NCBI RefSeq assembly: GCF_014199415.1
Contig: NZ_JACIJN010000010.1
Location: 62,001 to 126,000, forward strand
From: Sphingomonas endophytica
Lineage (GTDB): Bacteria > Pseudomonadota > Alphaproteobacteria > Sphingomonadales > Sphingomonadaceae
Reading direction: 5' to 3'
Length of the DNA stretch: 64,000 nt
The position numbers were made by a program, and so were the translations under genes. Position 1 is the stretch's first letter; each line of letters starts with the position of its first letter. This document shows, one piece after another, positions 1-11,447 of this stretch. The notes beneath the pieces were generated by a model. That model did no database searches and was not told where the DNA came from. It was given only the letters and a program-made list of their open reading frames with translations.

Positions 1-208
1 CGCCGAGCGTGGCGTCGGATTCCTGCGTGAAGTGCGCGCAATGCGGGCAGGTGTAGCTGACATATTCGACCAGCTTCACGCGCGCCTTGGGGTTGCCGAT
101 CAGGTAGCTGCCGCTCGCCACCGGGGTGGCGACCGCGGTCCACGGACGCGGCGCGGTGGCGGCGGTGAGCGCGAGGGCGGCGAGCAGGGGGAGAAGAAAG
201 CGCGTCAT
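1..208 (-). CDS. DsbA-like thioredoxin-fold protein, partial (C-terminus off the window)
   Basis: Only the first 69 or so codons are present, and the rest lies before base 1. The start reads MTRFLLPLLAALALTAA, a typical Sec signal peptide, so the product should be periplasmic. It is followed by a thioredoxin-like strand and the redox motif CPHC in the context SYTCPHCAHF, which is the DsbA active site. By family knowledge it would be a thiol oxidoreductase that forms or isomerises disulfides, or a DsbA-family protein related to the Com1 group. The ATG at 206-208 overlaps the stop of the upstream DUF721 gene (ATGA), so the two are probably co-transcribed. The exact subfamily cannot be settled from the fragment. 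Confidence 0.85.
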   Translation of the reverse strand, partial: MTRFLLPLLAALALTAATAPRPWTAVATPVASGSYLIGNPKARVKLVEYVSYTCPHCAHFTQESDATLG

Positions 209-720
209 CGGACCTTCGGCAGCACAGGACGGGGGGCGGCGACACCGGAGGCGAGCGCCTCCAGCACCGCCTTCAGCTCGGGATCGGCGATCGTGCGCAG
301 GCTCTGCCCCATTTCGGGCGGCGCGGGCACGAGGGACGGCGGGGCGCGGCGTTCCGCGCGGCGCGTGACCTCGCCGTGGCGGATCGCGACGCGCACCACC
401 GCAGCATAGCCGAAGAAGCGGTTCACGCGCTCGATGATCTCGGCCGTCAGATGGCTCATCATCGCAGCATGAGCGCCGCGGACGGTCAGCGTCAACACGC
501 CGTCCTGCTTCTTTCCCGCGGGAAAACGGATTGATTCCGGCGTGCTGGCGGCGGCGAGTCGCTCGCCGACGATCTCCGGCCACCGCGTGACGATCGCCGA
601 TTGCACGAAGCCGAAGCGGCGGAACGCCGCGCCGCCGACTGCGGGCAGCAGCTCGGCGACTTGCCGCGAGCGATTGTGGCGCGGGGTTTCGGATAAGGGA
701 TCGCCGGCGCGCTTGCTCAT
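205..720 (-). CDS. DUF721 (DciA-like) protein
   Basis: This is a 171-residue protein from the ATG at 720; an in-frame ATG at 732 would add MGCG. The fold region, about residues 20-105, matches the DUF721/DciA pattern: a basic N-terminus, RWPEIVGERLAAAS, then a strand-rich segment VLTLTVRG and a helix ending INRFFGY-like. DciA is the ancestral loader or partner of the replicative helicase DnaB in bacteria that lack DnaC, so a replication role is likely but inferred from family. The C-terminal third is a low-complexity basic and proline-rich tail. It is divergent from mutY with about 26 bp between starts, and its stop overlaps the start of the DsbA-like gene by 4 bp. Confidence 0.8.
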   Translation of the reverse strand: MSKRAGDPLSETPRHNRSRQVAELLPAVGGAAFRRFGFVQSAIVTRWPEIVGERLAAASTPESIRFPAGKKQDGVLTLTVRGAHAAMMSHLTAEIIERVNRFFGYAAVVRVAIRHGEVTRRAERRAPPSLVPAPPEMGQSLRTIADPELKAVLEALASGVAAPRPVLPKVR

Positions 721-746
721 TCCGCAGCCCATGCCATAGCCGGGGC

Positions 747-1787
747 ATGGACGCCAAGCACCGGATCGATATCGCGACTCCGTTGCTCGACTGGTACGAT
801 CGCCATCGCCGCGATTTGCCGTGGCGGGCGAAGCCCGGCGAGACCGTCGATCCCTATCGCGTGTGGCTGAGCGAGGTGATGCTCCAGCAGACGACGGTGG
901 CGACGGTACGTCCGCGCTTCACCGACTGGACGCGGCGCTGGCCGACCTTCGCCGACCTCGCCGCCGCCGGGGAGGGCGAGGTGATGGCGGCATGGGCGGG
1001 GCTCGGCTATTACGCCCGTGCGCGCAATCTGCTCGCGGCGGCGCGGATGATCGCGGCGGAGCATGGCGGCCGATTGCCCGACACCGAGCCGGCCTTGCGC
1101 GCGCTGCCGGGGTTCGGCGACTATACCGCCGCGGCGGTGGCGGCGATCGCGTTCGGGCGGCGCGCGGTGGTGGTCGACGCCAATGTCGAGCGCGTCGTCG
1201 CACGGCTGTTCGCGATCGACGTGCCGCTGCCCGCCGCCCGCAAGCCGATCCGCGCGGCGGCGGACACGATCACCCCTGCGGTGCGCGCGGGCGATTTCGC
1301 GCAGGCGATGATGGATCTCGGCGCGGCGATCTGCACGCCGAAGCGGCCGCGCTGCCTGTTGTGCCCGCTGAACCATGCGTGCGCCGCGCAGGCGGCCGGG
1401 ACGCCCGAGGCCTATCCGGTCAGGAAGCCCAAGGCGGCACGGCCGCACCGGCATGGCACGTTGTTCTGGTTGCAGCGCGGCGACTCGGTGTTGCTGGAAC
1501 GGCGGCCGGACAAGGGATTGCTCGGCGGGATGCGCGCCCTGCCGACCGGACCATGGAGCGAAAGGCCGCCCTTGCTGGCCGATGCGCCGGCGGACGCCGA
1601 CTGGCGCATTCTCGACGAGCCGGTGACCCACGGCTTCACGCATTTCACGATCGACCTCGCGGTCGCGGTGGCGCACACCGGGGCCGCGAGCAACAAAGGT
1701 GAGTGGTGGCCGGTCGACCGGCTCGACGAGGCGGGCTTGCCGACGGTGTTCGCGAAAGCGGCGGATGTGGTGAGGAGACGGGCATGA
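747..1787 (+). CDS. mutY: A/G-specific adenine DNA glycosylase MutY
   Basis: The 346-residue product removes adenine mispaired with 8-oxoguanine or guanine in base-excision repair. The catalytic glutamate is E43 in LSEVMLQQT. The helix-hairpin-helix is around residues 119-131 (ALPGFGDYTAAAV), and the catalytic aspartate is D144 in VVDANVERV. The 4Fe-4S cluster ligands C196, C203, C206 and C212 keep the family spacing C-x6-C-x2-C-x5-C. The C-terminal NUDIX-like domain that reads 8-oxoG spans roughly residues 230-345. Length is normal for the family. It is followed, with ATGA overlap, by a serine hydrolase gene and then nudC, so the three form one tight operon. Confidence 0.96.
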   Translation: MDAKHRIDIATPLLDWYDRHRRDLPWRAKPGETVDPYRVWLSEVMLQQTTVATVRPRFTDWTRRWPTFADLAAAGEGEVMAAWAGLGYYARARNLLAAARMIAAEHGGRLPDTEPALRALPGFGDYTAAAVAAIAFGRRAVVVDANVERVVARLFAIDVPLPAARKPIRAAADTITPAVRAGDFAQAMMDLGAAICTPKRPRCLLCPLNHACAAQAAGTPEAYPVRKPKAARPHRHGTLFWLQRGDSVLLERRPDKGLLGGMRALPTGPWSERPPLLADAPADADWRILDEPVTHGFTHFTIDLAVAVAHTGAASNKGEWWPVDRLDEAGLPTVFAKAADVVRRRA

Positions 1788-3136
1788 CGATGACGCGCTG
1801 GACGATGAAGCCGGTCAGGGCGGCCGGGCTGGGCGCCGCGCTGCTGGCAACGGTCGCGGCCTCGGCGCAGCAGCCGCAATCGCAGATGCGCACGCCCGCA
1901 CCGGCGCCGCGCGCGCCGGAAGCCGCCGCGGCGACGACGTTGCTGCCCGCGACCAAGGCGCTGTACGACGGCTATGTCGCCGCGGGAAAGATGCCGGGGA
2001 TCGTCGGCGCATTCGGGCTGGGCGAGTTGCCGACGGTGTTCGTCAGCGCGGGCCGGATCGCGCTCGATCCCGGCGCCCCCGCCGCCGGCCCCGATTCGCT
2101 GTGGCGCGTCTACTCGATGACCAAACCGATCACGGGCATGGCGGCGATGCTGCTGGTCGAGGACGGCAAACTGTCGCTCGACGATCCGCTATCGAAATAC
2201 TTTCCGGCGTTCGCGACGATGCGCGTGCTGACCAGCCCCGACACCTCGCTGGAAACGCGCGCCGCGACCAAGCCGATCACGATCCGCGAGCTGATGACGC
2301 ATACGTCCGGGATCGGCTATCAGATCAACGCCAAGGGGCCGCTGCTCAAGGAATATGAGCGGCTGGGGCTGGTGCCCGCGACCGTCAACGCGCAGATCGA
2401 GGCGCAGGCGCGCCGCACGCGTCCGGCGTCGCTGGCGGCGTTCGCCGAGCGCGTCGCGCAGGCGCCGCTGGTCGCCGAACCGGGAACGAAATGGCATTAC
2501 TCCATGGGACTCGACGTGCTCGCGGCGGTGGTCGAAAAGGCGAGCGGCATGTCGTTCGAGCGCTTCGTCCAGACGCGGTTGCTGGGCCCGCTTGGAATGA
2601 ACTCGACCTTCTGGCAGGTGCCGCAGCGCGACGTGGCGCGGTTCGCGACCAATTACGCGTTCGTCGGCGACAATCTCACCCCGCTCGACCCGGCGGCGCG
2701 CTCGCCGTGGCTGCAGCCGCCGAGTTTCCCTTATGGCGGCGCCGGGCTGGTGAGCAGCGCGCGCGATTACGACCGCTTCCTCCACATGCTCCAGAATTAC
2801 GGGACGCTGCAGGGCACGCGCGTGATGAAGGAGCAGACCGCGCGGCTGGCGATGTCGAACCTGATGCCGGCGGGCGTGTTCTTTGACAATGACGGGCAGC
2901 AGCGCGGCTTCGGCGCGGGCGGCGTGGTGTATCTGAACGACGATCCGAACGGCGCGTCGAAGGGCAGCTATGGCTGGGCGGGCGCGGCGGGGACGCTGGC
3001 GCTGGTCGATCCCGCCAAGCGCTTCCGCAGCACGATCATGGTCAATTATTTTCCGGCCGAGAAATGGCCGCTGGGCAAGGAAACCTATGCCGCGATCCGG
3101 CGCGACGCCGCGCGGCTGCATGGAGGGCAATGGTGA
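1784..3136 (+). CDS. Serine hydrolase, beta-lactamase class C / family VIII esterase type
   Basis: This is a 450-residue secreted or periplasmic hydrolase. The start at 1784 is chosen because it gives the ATGA overlap with mutY and puts a signal peptide (hydrophobic run about residues 11-28, ending ASAQQ) at the N-terminus; an upstream in-frame start at 1703 would bury that signal. The nucleophile motif SxxK is S111-M-T-K114 (VYSMTKPITGM) and the tyrosine motif is Y239-S-M. A late WAGAAGT stretch stands where true class C enzymes have KTG, which is the pattern of family VIII carboxylesterases rather than of penicillin-hydrolysing enzymes. Substrate is unknown. Antibiotic resistance should not be inferred. 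Confidence 0.87.
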   Translation: MTMTRWTMKPVRAAGLGAALLATVAASAQQPQSQMRTPAPAPRAPEAAAATTLLPATKALYDGYVAAGKMPGIVGAFGLGELPTVFVSAGRIALDPGAPAAGPDSLWRVYSMTKPITGMAAMLLVEDGKLSLDDPLSKYFPAFATMRVLTSPDTSLETRAATKPITIRELMTHTSGIGYQINAKGPLLKEYERLGLVPATVNAQIEAQARRTRPASLAAFAERVAQAPLVAEPGTKWHYSMGLDVLAAVVEKASGMSFERFVQTRLLGPLGMNSTFWQVPQRDVARFATNYAFVGDNLTPLDPAARSPWLQPPSFPYGGAGLVSSARDYDRFLHMLQNYGTLQGTRVMKEQTARLAMSNLMPAGVFFDNDGQQRGFGAGGVVYLNDDPNGASKGSYGWAGAAGTLALVDPAKRFRSTIMVNYFPAEKWPLGKETYAAIRRDAARLHGGQW

Positions 3137-4002
3137 TCGAAACCGGGTTTACCGGCGGTACGCTGGATCGCGCGGACGCGTTGCGGCACGATCCGCCGGC
3201 GGTGGCGGCGTTGCTCGCCGATCCGGCGTCACGGCTGTTGCGGCTCGATGCGTTCGAGCCGGTGGTGGCGGATGACGGTGCGCTGTCGTGGGGCACGATC
3301 GCGGACGCCCCGGACGGCGCCGAGTTCGTGTTGCTCGGGCTGGCCGAAGGGCGCGCGCATTTCGCGGCGGTGATCCCGGGCGCAGCGCCGCCGCCGCCCT
3401 ATCGCTCCCCGACGCTGTTCGCGTTGCTCGACCGGCTGCGCGGCGGCGAGGCGGCGACCTTCGCGGGGGCGCGTGCGCTGATCGACTGGCATGCGCGGCA
3501 TCCGTTCTGCGCGCGCTGCGGCCATGCGACGGTGCCGTTCCGTGCCGGCTGGGGGCGCAACTGCCCGAACTGCAAGGCCGAGCATTTTCCGCGCGTCGAT
3601 CCGGTGGTCATCATGATCGCCGAGCATGACGGGCGCGCGTTGATCGGGCGGCAGGCGGCGTGGCCGGCCGGCCGCTATTCGGCGCTGGCCGGGTTTCTGG
3701 AGCCGGGCGAGTCGATCGAGGAAGCGGTGGCGCGCGAAATCGCCGAGGAGGCGGGGGTGCGGGTCGGCGCGGTGCGCTATGTCGCGAGCCAGCCGTGGCC
3801 GTTCCCGTCGCAGCTGATGATCGCGTGCATCGCCGAGGCGGAGGACGATGCGATCACGCTCGACACCAACGAGTTGGAGGATGCGCGCTGGGTGACGCGT
3901 GATGAGGTACGCGCTGCGCTGGCGGGCGAGGCAGGGGCGTTCGGTGCGCCGCCGCCCTATGCAATCGCGCATTCGTTGTTGCGGGCGTGGGTAGAGGGGT
4001 AG
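3130..4002 (+). CDS. nudC: NAD(+) diphosphatase / RNA deNADding Nudix enzyme NudC
   Basis: The 290-residue protein has all NudC hallmarks. There is an N-terminal domain, then a zinc ribbon with C127, C130, C145 and C148 (FCARCGH and NCPNCK). The Nudix box follows at residues 188-210 in the form GFLEPGESIEEAV then REIAEEAGV, and then the NudC signature SQPWPFPSQLM. It hydrolyses NAD(H) to NMN and AMP and, in characterised members, removes NAD caps from RNA. The ATG at 3130 overlaps the previous stop by 7 bp. A longer in-frame start at 3064 would run deep into the hydrolase gene and is unlikely. Confidence 0.95.
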   Translation: MVIETGFTGGTLDRADALRHDPPAVAALLADPASRLLRLDAFEPVVADDGALSWGTIADAPDGAEFVLLGLAEGRAHFAAVIPGAAPPPPYRSPTLFALLDRLRGGEAATFAGARALIDWHARHPFCARCGHATVPFRAGWGRNCPNCKAEHFPRVDPVVIMIAEHDGRALIGRQAAWPAGRYSALAGFLEPGESIEEAVAREIAEEAGVRVGAVRYVASQPWPFPSQLMIACIAEAEDDAITLDTNELEDARWVTRDEVRAALAGEAGAFGAPPPYAIAHSLLRAWVEG

Positions 4003-4012
4003 GGCTGGCTGT

Positions 4013-4087
4013 TATTGCGAGCATAGCGAAGCGATGACGGGCGTTCTGATCCGGCGCTGGATTGCTTCGCTGCGCTCGCAATGACGG
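4013..4087. repeat. Palindromic intergenic repeat, family A copy 1
   Basis: Two inverted arms, ttgcgagcatagcgaagc and its near complement ending cgctcgcaatgacgg, flank about 25 bp of unrelated sequence. The same unit recurs at about 18.2, 35.8 and 44.1 kb. It opens a 312-bp gene-free gap (4003-4314) between convergent nudC and gyrB that contains nothing but repeats. Confidence 0.85.
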
Positions 4088-4107
4088 GCGATCTGGCTGC
4101 AAGCTTC

Positions 4108-4201
4108 CGTCATTCCCGAAGGCGGGAATCCAGAACCTCTGACGCTTGTGGCCTTTACGAGAACCTGCGCGTCTGGATCCCCGCCTGCGCGGGGATGACG
4201 G
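4108..4201. repeat. Palindromic intergenic repeat, family B copy 1
   Basis: The outer arms read cgtcattcccgaaggcggga and the complementary cccgcctgcgcggggatgac. The interior keeps the words aacctctgac and acctgcgcgtctgga in the same positions as the second copy at 37.3 kb, so the whole unit is conserved, not just the arms. Confidence 0.85.
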
Positions 4202-4226
4202 GTGGGGGTGAGCCGTCATCCACTTG

Positions 4227-4310
4227 CGTCGTCCCGGGCTCGACCCGGGACGACGCTTCTTCTTCGCCGTGTCGGTAAGAAGTGGGGCCCCGGATCGAGT
4301 CCGGGGCGAC
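4227..4310. repeat. Palindromic intergenic repeat, family C copy 1
   Basis: The arms cgtcgtcccgggctcgaccc and gggccccggatcgagtccgg enclose a shorter inner stem of ttctt and aagaa type. Other copies lie at about 14.1, 18.3 and 37.2 kb. It ends 5 bp from the gyrB stop codon and could fold as a transcription stop for gyrB, although no T-run follows. Confidence 0.85.
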
Positions 4311-4314
4311 CGCC

Positions 4315-6849
<2,535 letters not shown>

Positions 6850-8073
6850 CTAGCCCTGCGCGGGGCGGTCGCGCAGCCCGGCGAACAGCAGCCCGGCGAT
6901 CGCCAGCGCGGCGCTCGCCACCGCCAGCCCGACCGCGTCGCCGCCGGTCGCGTCGTGGAGCATGCCGAAGCCGATGATCCCCGCGCCGCTGCCGACCAGC
7001 GCGACGACGATCAGTGTGCCGTAGATCTCGCCATAGGCGCGCAGGCCGAACAACCGCGCGGCGAAGAACGGAAAGAGGTCGTTCTCGGCGCCGTTCATCA
7101 GCCCCGCGCAGAAGACGCCGAGCGCCAGCGCAGGCAAGGTCAGTTCGCGCCATTGCAGCACCGCGAAGCCGAGCGCGGAAACGAAGGCCACGGCGGCGGC
7201 GATCCGCTGCGGCGGGAAGCGGTCGATCAGCGCGCCGAACGTGACGCGCGCCGCGACCTGCGATGCGCCGAACGCGGTGAGCAGCAGCGCCGCCTGCGTG
7301 GCGGGCAGCCCGCGGGCGATCCCGAACGGCACCAATTGCGTCACGAACCCGATCGTACCCAGATTGACGAAGAGGCCGGTCAGCCCGAGCCGCCAGAAAC
7401 GCGGATCGCGCCGCGCGCATGGAGCGGTGACGCCGGACACCTGCGCCGGGCCGATGGCGGTGGCACGGTTGACGGGGCCGGCGCCGCGGATCGCGAACAG
7501 CGCGATCGGCAGCGCGATCAGCGCCGAATAGACCGCCAGCGCCACGAACCCGCCACGCCAGCCGAAATCCTCGATCACCTCGGCCAGCACGATCGGCAGC
7601 AGCAATGTCGTCAGCGGCAGCCCGGAGGTCGCGATCCCCAGCGCCATCCCGCGATGCGCGACGAAGCGCGCCGCGATCAGCTTGCCGTACACGAGCGCGC
7701 TGGTGCCCGGCACCGTCATTGCCAGCGCGAGCACCAGGAGGTGATAATGCCATAATCGTCCGGTCATCGCCGCCATGCCGAGATAGGCGGCGGCGAGCGC
7801 GACCATGCAGCCGACGATCATCGGCCGCACGCCGACCCGGTCGACCGCGCGCCCCAGCAGCGGCACGACGAGGCTGCCGGCGAAGCCCAGCCCGCTGGCG
7901 GCGGCGGTCGCACCGCGGCTCCAGCCGAACTCGCCGGTCATGCCCGGCACGAACATGCTCGACAGATTCTGGAACAGCGCCGGGCTCGCACCGCTGCCGA
8001 CCAGCGCGCCGGCCACCAGCGGCCAGCCGGTGCGCCATTCGCTGCGATTCGGGACGGGCGGGGGCGCGGGCAT
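6850..8073 (-). CDS. MFS transporter, paralogue 1 of a tandem pair
   Basis: The 407-residue protein has twelve predicted membrane helices and the major facilitator layout: six helices, a loop around residues 195-220, then six more. The loop between helices 2 and 3 carries GRAVDRVGVRP, the usual MFS motif A position. It is clearly paralogous to the gene upstream: both share GFVTQLVP, the late GAENDL stretch, then [13 protein letters not shown] and EIYGT. The family resembles monocarboxylate and oxalate-formate type carriers, but the substrate cannot be named. It lies 34 bp from gyrB and 9 bp from the second carrier, so it is presumably in the same transcript. Confidence 0.88.
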   Translation of the reverse strand: MPAPPPVPNRSEWRTGWPLVAGALVGSGASPALFQNLSSMFVPGMTGEFGWSRGATAAASGLGFAGSLVVPLLGRAVDRVGVRPMIVGCMVALAAAYLGMAAMTGRLWHYHLLVLALAMTVPGTSALVYGKLIAARFVAHRGMALGIATSGLPLTTLLLPIVLAEVIEDFGWRGGFVALAVYSALIALPIALFAIRGAGPVNRATAIGPAQVSGVTAPCARRDPRFWRLGLTGLFVNLGTIGFVTQLVPFGIARGLPATQAALLLTAFGASQVAARVTFGALIDRFPPQRIAAAVAFVSALGFAVLQWRELTLPALALGVFCAGLMNGAENDLFPFFAARLFGLRAYGEIYGTLIVVALVGSGAGIIGFGMLHDATGGDAVGLAVASAALAIAGLLFAGLRDRPAQG

Positions 8074-8082
8074 CGGCGGGCG

Positions 8083-9387
8083 CTAGCGGGCGACGCGCGC
8101 CCCGTCATCCCCGGTCTGGTCGGGGAGGACCAGGAAGCACAAGGCGGCGAGCAGCAGCACGCCACAACCCAGCGTCAACGCCGCGGTATAGCTGCCGGTA
8201 AAATCGTGGAGCCGCCCGAAGCCGATGATGCCGACCGCGGTGCCAGACAGCGCGATCGGCATCGCGGTGCCATAGATCTCGGCATAGGCGCGCAGCCCGA
8301 ACAGCCGCGCCGCGAAGAACGGCAGCAGGTCGTTCTCGGCACCGTTCATCAGCCCGGCGAGGAAGACGAGCACCAGCAGCAGCGCCAGCCCCGCGGGCGC
8401 GAAGGCCAGGGCGACGAACGCCGCGGCGGACAGGATCGCGAACGCCGCCGCGACCGGCTGCGGGCGCAGGCGGTCGACGAGCCAGCCGACCAGCAGCCGT
8501 CCGGCGATCGCGCTGGAGGCGAAGCTGGTGAGTAGCAGCGCCGCTTGCGGCGGGCGCAGGCCGAGCTCGATGCCGATCGGGACCAGCTGGGTGACGAAGC
8601 CGGTGGTGGCGGCGTTGATCAGCCACGCCGAGGCGACCATGATCCAAAAGCGGCGGTCGCGCCGCGCGGCCGCTGCGCTGGTCCCGGGCAAGGTGGCGTG
8701 GGCCCTGTCGGCCTTCGTCGGGAACGTCACCGCGCGCAGGCTGAGCATGATGAGCGGCAGCGCAAGGATCGCCGAGCCGCCGGCCAGCGCGGCGAACCCC
8801 GCTTGCCAGCCGAACCGCGCGATCGTGGCACCGAGCAGCGGCGCGGCGACGATCGTCGCCAACGCCAGCCCCGAGGTGCCGAGCGCCAGCGCCATCCCGC
8901 GCCCGCGCACGAAGCGCGCCGCGATCGGCTTGCCATAGGCAAGGCTGCTCGTCCCCGGCAGCGCCAGCACCAGCAGCACGACGCCCAGCTGGTAGCGCCA
9001 GATCGCCCGGCCGCCGTTCATCCCCATCGCCGCGAGCCAGAGATAGGCTACCCCCAGCAGCAGCATCGACGCGACGATCACCGGGCGCACGCCGAACCGA
9101 TCGGCGGCGCGGCCGATCAGCGGTGCGGCGACCGCACTGCCCAGCGCGAGCCCGGCGGCGGTGGCGATGTCGCCGCGCGACCAGCCGAAGGTCGCCTCCA
9201 GCCCCGGCGTGAACAGGCTGGAAAGATTCTGGTACAGCCCCGGGCCGAACCCCGACCCCAGCATCGCCGCGAGCACCACCGGCCAGCCGTGCCGCCATTC
9301 GGTCAGCGTGCGCGGGGCGTCGGCAGGAGCGGCAGGATCGGTCAGCGGAGTGTACCCCAACGGAGAAGGCGGTCTGTCGTCGCTCAA
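8083..9387 (-). CDS. MFS transporter, paralogue 2 of a tandem pair
   Basis: The gene encodes a carrier of about 434 residues. No ATG lies near the N-terminus. The most likely start is the TTG at 9385-9387 (first residues [12 protein letters not shown]), which overlaps the recF stop as TTGA; a second TTG at 9360 is possible. The twelve-helix MFS pattern is clear, with motif [12 protein letters not shown] and the late stretch [18 protein letters not shown] shared with its neighbour. The open frame continues far upstream through recF in another frame, but that part is a shadow. The substrate is unknown. Its position inside the recF-gyrB interval is unusual and suggests co-expression with replication and repair genes. 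Confidence 0.85.
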   Translation of the reverse strand: MSDDRPPSPLGYTPLTDPAAPADAPRTLTEWRHGWPVVLAAMLGSGFGPGLYQNLSSLFTPGLEATFGWSRGDIATAAGLALGSAVAAPLIGRAADRFGVRPVIVASMLLLGVAYLWLAAMGMNGGRAIWRYQLGVVLLVLALPGTSSLAYGKPIAARFVRGRGMALALGTSGLALATIVAAPLLGATIARFGWQAGFAALAGGSAILALPLIMLSLRAVTFPTKADRAHATLPGTSAAAARRDRRFWIMVASAWLINAATTGFVTQLVPIGIELGLRPPQAALLLTSFASSAIAGRLLVGWLVDRLRPQPVAAAFAILSAAAFVALAFAPAGLALLLVLVFLAGLMNGAENDLLPFFAARLFGLRAYAEIYGTAMPIALSGTAVGIIGFGRLHDFTGSYTAALTLGCGVLLLAALCFLVLPDQTGDDGARVAR

Positions 9388-10469
9388 CGCGGCGGCGACG
9401 AAATTGTTGTGGGCGTAACGACATCGTGGAGCGCGACCCAGGTGGCGGCGTCGATTCCGTCGAACAAGGCGCGCTCGGTGCCGGTCATCCATACCTGCCC
9501 GAGCGGCGCGAGCCGCGCGAACAGCGCGGCGCGGCGGACCGGATCGAGATGTGCGGCGACCTCGTCCAGCAGCAGCACCGGCGCGTGCCCGGTCAATTGC
9601 GCGACCAGCTCGGCGTGCGCGAGGACGATCCCGAGCAGCAGCGCCTTCTGCTCGCCGGTCGACGCCGTGGCGGCGGGGCGCACCTTGTCGATATGCGTGA
9701 CGATCAGGTCGGCGCGATGCGGCCCGGCCAGCGTCCGCCCCGCCGCGGCGTCGCGCGCGCGGCCGGTGCGCAGCGCCTCGGCGAGTGCGCCGGCGTCGCC
9801 GCTCCACCCGTCGAGCGCGATCCGCGCGCGCGCGATGTCGCCCGCGGGCTGCGCGGCGAGCGCCGCATCGAGTGCGGCGACGGTGCGACGGCGCGCGGCG
9901 TCGAGCGCCGCGCCGTGCTGCGCCATCTGCACTTCGAGCGCGGCGAGCCAGTCGGGGTCGGCGAGCGGATCGGCGAGCAGGCGGTTGCGGTCCCTCATCG
10001 CGGCTTCGTAGCGCGCGCCGTCGCGGGCATGTCCGGGTTCGACCGCGAGCGTCAGCCGGTCGAGGAAGCGACGGCGCCCCCCGGCCGCCTCGGTGAACAG
10101 CCGGTCCATCGCCGGGGTGAGCCACAACACCGCCAGCCGCTCGGCAAGCGCGGTGGCGGGGGCGGCGGCGCCGTTGATCCGCACCACGCGCCGCTCGGGC
10201 GCGGTGGCGAGCGCGCCGGTGGCGAGCGTCACGTCATCCGCCAGCGTCGCCGCGACGCCGAATCCGCCCGGCCCGTCGCTGCGCGCGATGTCCGACAGCG
10301 CGGCACGGCGCAGCCCGCGGCCGGGCGCGAGCAGCGACACCGCCTCCAGCACGTTGGTCTTTCCGGCGCCGTTCGGCCCGTACAGCACGACGAAGCCGGG
10401 CTCGGCACCGGGCGCGATCGACAGCGCCTGATGGTTGCGGACATCGGTGAGGACGAGGCGGGACAGCAT
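9384..10469 (-). CDS. recF: DNA replication and repair protein RecF
   Basis: The 361-residue SMC-like ATPase loads RecA at single-strand gaps together with RecO and RecR. Walker A is GPNGAGKT at residues 31-38. The ABC-type signature region is [19 protein letters not shown], and Walker B with D-loop is [13 protein letters not shown]. The start at 10469 ([13 protein letters not shown]) is chosen because RecF proteins begin there; the open frame upstream adds a non-homologous 44 residues that overlap the promoter region of rarD. It reads toward gyrB with two MFS genes in between, whereas the classical order places gyrB directly after recF. Confidence 0.95.
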   Translation of the reverse strand: MLSRLVLTDVRNHQALSIAPGAEPGFVVLYGPNGAGKTNVLEAVSLLAPGRGLRRAALSDIARSDGPGGFGVAATLADDVTLATGALATAPERRVVRINGAAAPATALAERLAVLWLTPAMDRLFTEAAGGRRRFLDRLTLAVEPGHARDGARYEAAMRDRNRLLADPLADPDWLAALEVQMAQHGAALDAARRRTVAALDAALAAQPAGDIARARIALDGWSGDAGALAEALRTGRARDAAAGRTLAGPHRADLIVTHIDKVRPAATASTGEQKALLLGIVLAHAELVAQLTGHAPVLLLDEVAAHLDPVRRAALFARLAPLGQVWMTGTERALFDGIDAATWVALHDVVTPTTISSPPR

Positions 10470-10583
10470 GGTGGCGCGATGCTGGTACGGGCAAAGCGCG
10501 GGCAGGGCGACTGTTTCTTCGATAGCGGCGCAATGGGTCGGCGCGGCCTTGCATCGCGGCGCATCTTTCGCGACGTGGCGGGG

Positions 10584-11447
10584 ATGACCGCCAATCCCCA
10601 TCGTTCCGGCCTGCTCCTCGGCGTGGGCGCCTATGTGTCATGGGGGCTGCTCCCGCTCTACCTGCACCTGCTGACCGGCGTGCCGGCGTTGCAGGTGCTG
10701 GCGCATCGCGTCGTCTGGTCGCTGCTGCTGCTCGCGGCCATCGTGCTGGCGATGCGGCGCGCCGGGCCGATCCTCGCGGCGGCGCGCGGGCGGACCTTGC
10801 TGCTGCTGTGCGCGTCGGCGGCGCTGATCGCGGTCAACTGGCTGGTCTATATTTTCGCGGTGCAGAGCGGGCACGTGCTGGAGGCGAGCCTCGGTTATTT
10901 CATCAACCCGTTGCTCAATGTCGCCCTCGGGATGATCGTGCTCGGCGAGCGGATCGGCGCGTTGCAGAAAGCGGCGGTGGCGGTGGCGGCGCTCGGCGTC
11001 GCGGTGCTGGCGATCGCGGGCGGCGGGGCATTGTGGATCTCGCTGACGCTCGCGTTCAGCTTCGGCGTCTACGGGCTGATCCGCAAGGTGGCGGCGATCG
11101 ACGCGCTGGGCGGGCTGACCGTCGAGACCGCCTTGCTGGTCGGGCCGGCGCTGGCGGTCTTGTGGCTCAGCCCCGCGCCGGTGTTCGGGCGCGGCACCAT
11201 CAACCTGCTGCTGGTGCTGGCGGGGGCGGTCACCGCCGCGCCGCTGCTGATGTTCGCCGCCGCGGCGCGGCGGTTGCGCTATTCGACGCTCGGGCTGCTG
11301 CAATATCTCGCCCCGACGCTGCAATTCCTGCTCGCGGTGCTGGTGTTCCACGAACCGCTGCGCGCCGCGCATCTCGTGACCTTCGCGCTGATCTGGACCG
11401 GCTGCGCGCTCTACGCGCTGGGCAGCCGGCGGCGCGTTACTCCCTAG
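10584..11447 (+). CDS. rarD: RarD-type EamA family permease
   Basis: The 287-residue inner-membrane protein has about ten helices in two EamA/DMT repeats. The N-terminal [29 protein letters not shown] and [13 protein letters not shown] stretches are the RarD pattern. The start at 10584 follows a GGCGGGG run; an ATG at 10533 would add 17 residues. RarD is annotated as a chloramphenicol-sensitive protein, but its transported substrate is not established in general. It is divergent from recF and converges on the symporter gene, overlapping it by 11 bp at the 3' ends. Confidence 0.88.
   Translation: MTANPHRSGLLLGVGAYVSWGLLPLYLHLLTGVPALQVLAHRVVWSLLLLAAIVLAMRRAGPILAAARGRTLLLLCASAALIAVNWLVYIFAVQSGHVLEASLGYFINPLLNVALGMIVLGERIGALQKAAVAVAALGVAVLAIAGGGALWISLTLAFSFGVYGLIRKVAAIDALGGLTVETALLVGPALAVLWLSPAPVFGRGTINLLLVLAGAVTAAPLLMFAAAARRLRYSTLGLLQYLAPTLQFLLAVLVFHEPLRAAHLVTFALIWTGCALYALGSRRRVTP

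Noticed and set aside
1784..3136. Beta-lactamase as an antibiotic resistance gene
   Set aside because: The serine hydrolase has SxxK and YxS/N-like motifs but lacks KTG, which fits an esterase. Resistance should not be claimed.
4013..4310. CRISPR array
   Set aside because: The repeats are large palindromes of three kinds, not a series of equal short repeats with unique spacers, and no cas gene is near.
11437..11447. A frameshift or gene fusion at the rarD/symporter junction
   Set aside because: Both genes keep normal lengths and the 11-bp overlap is tail to tail.
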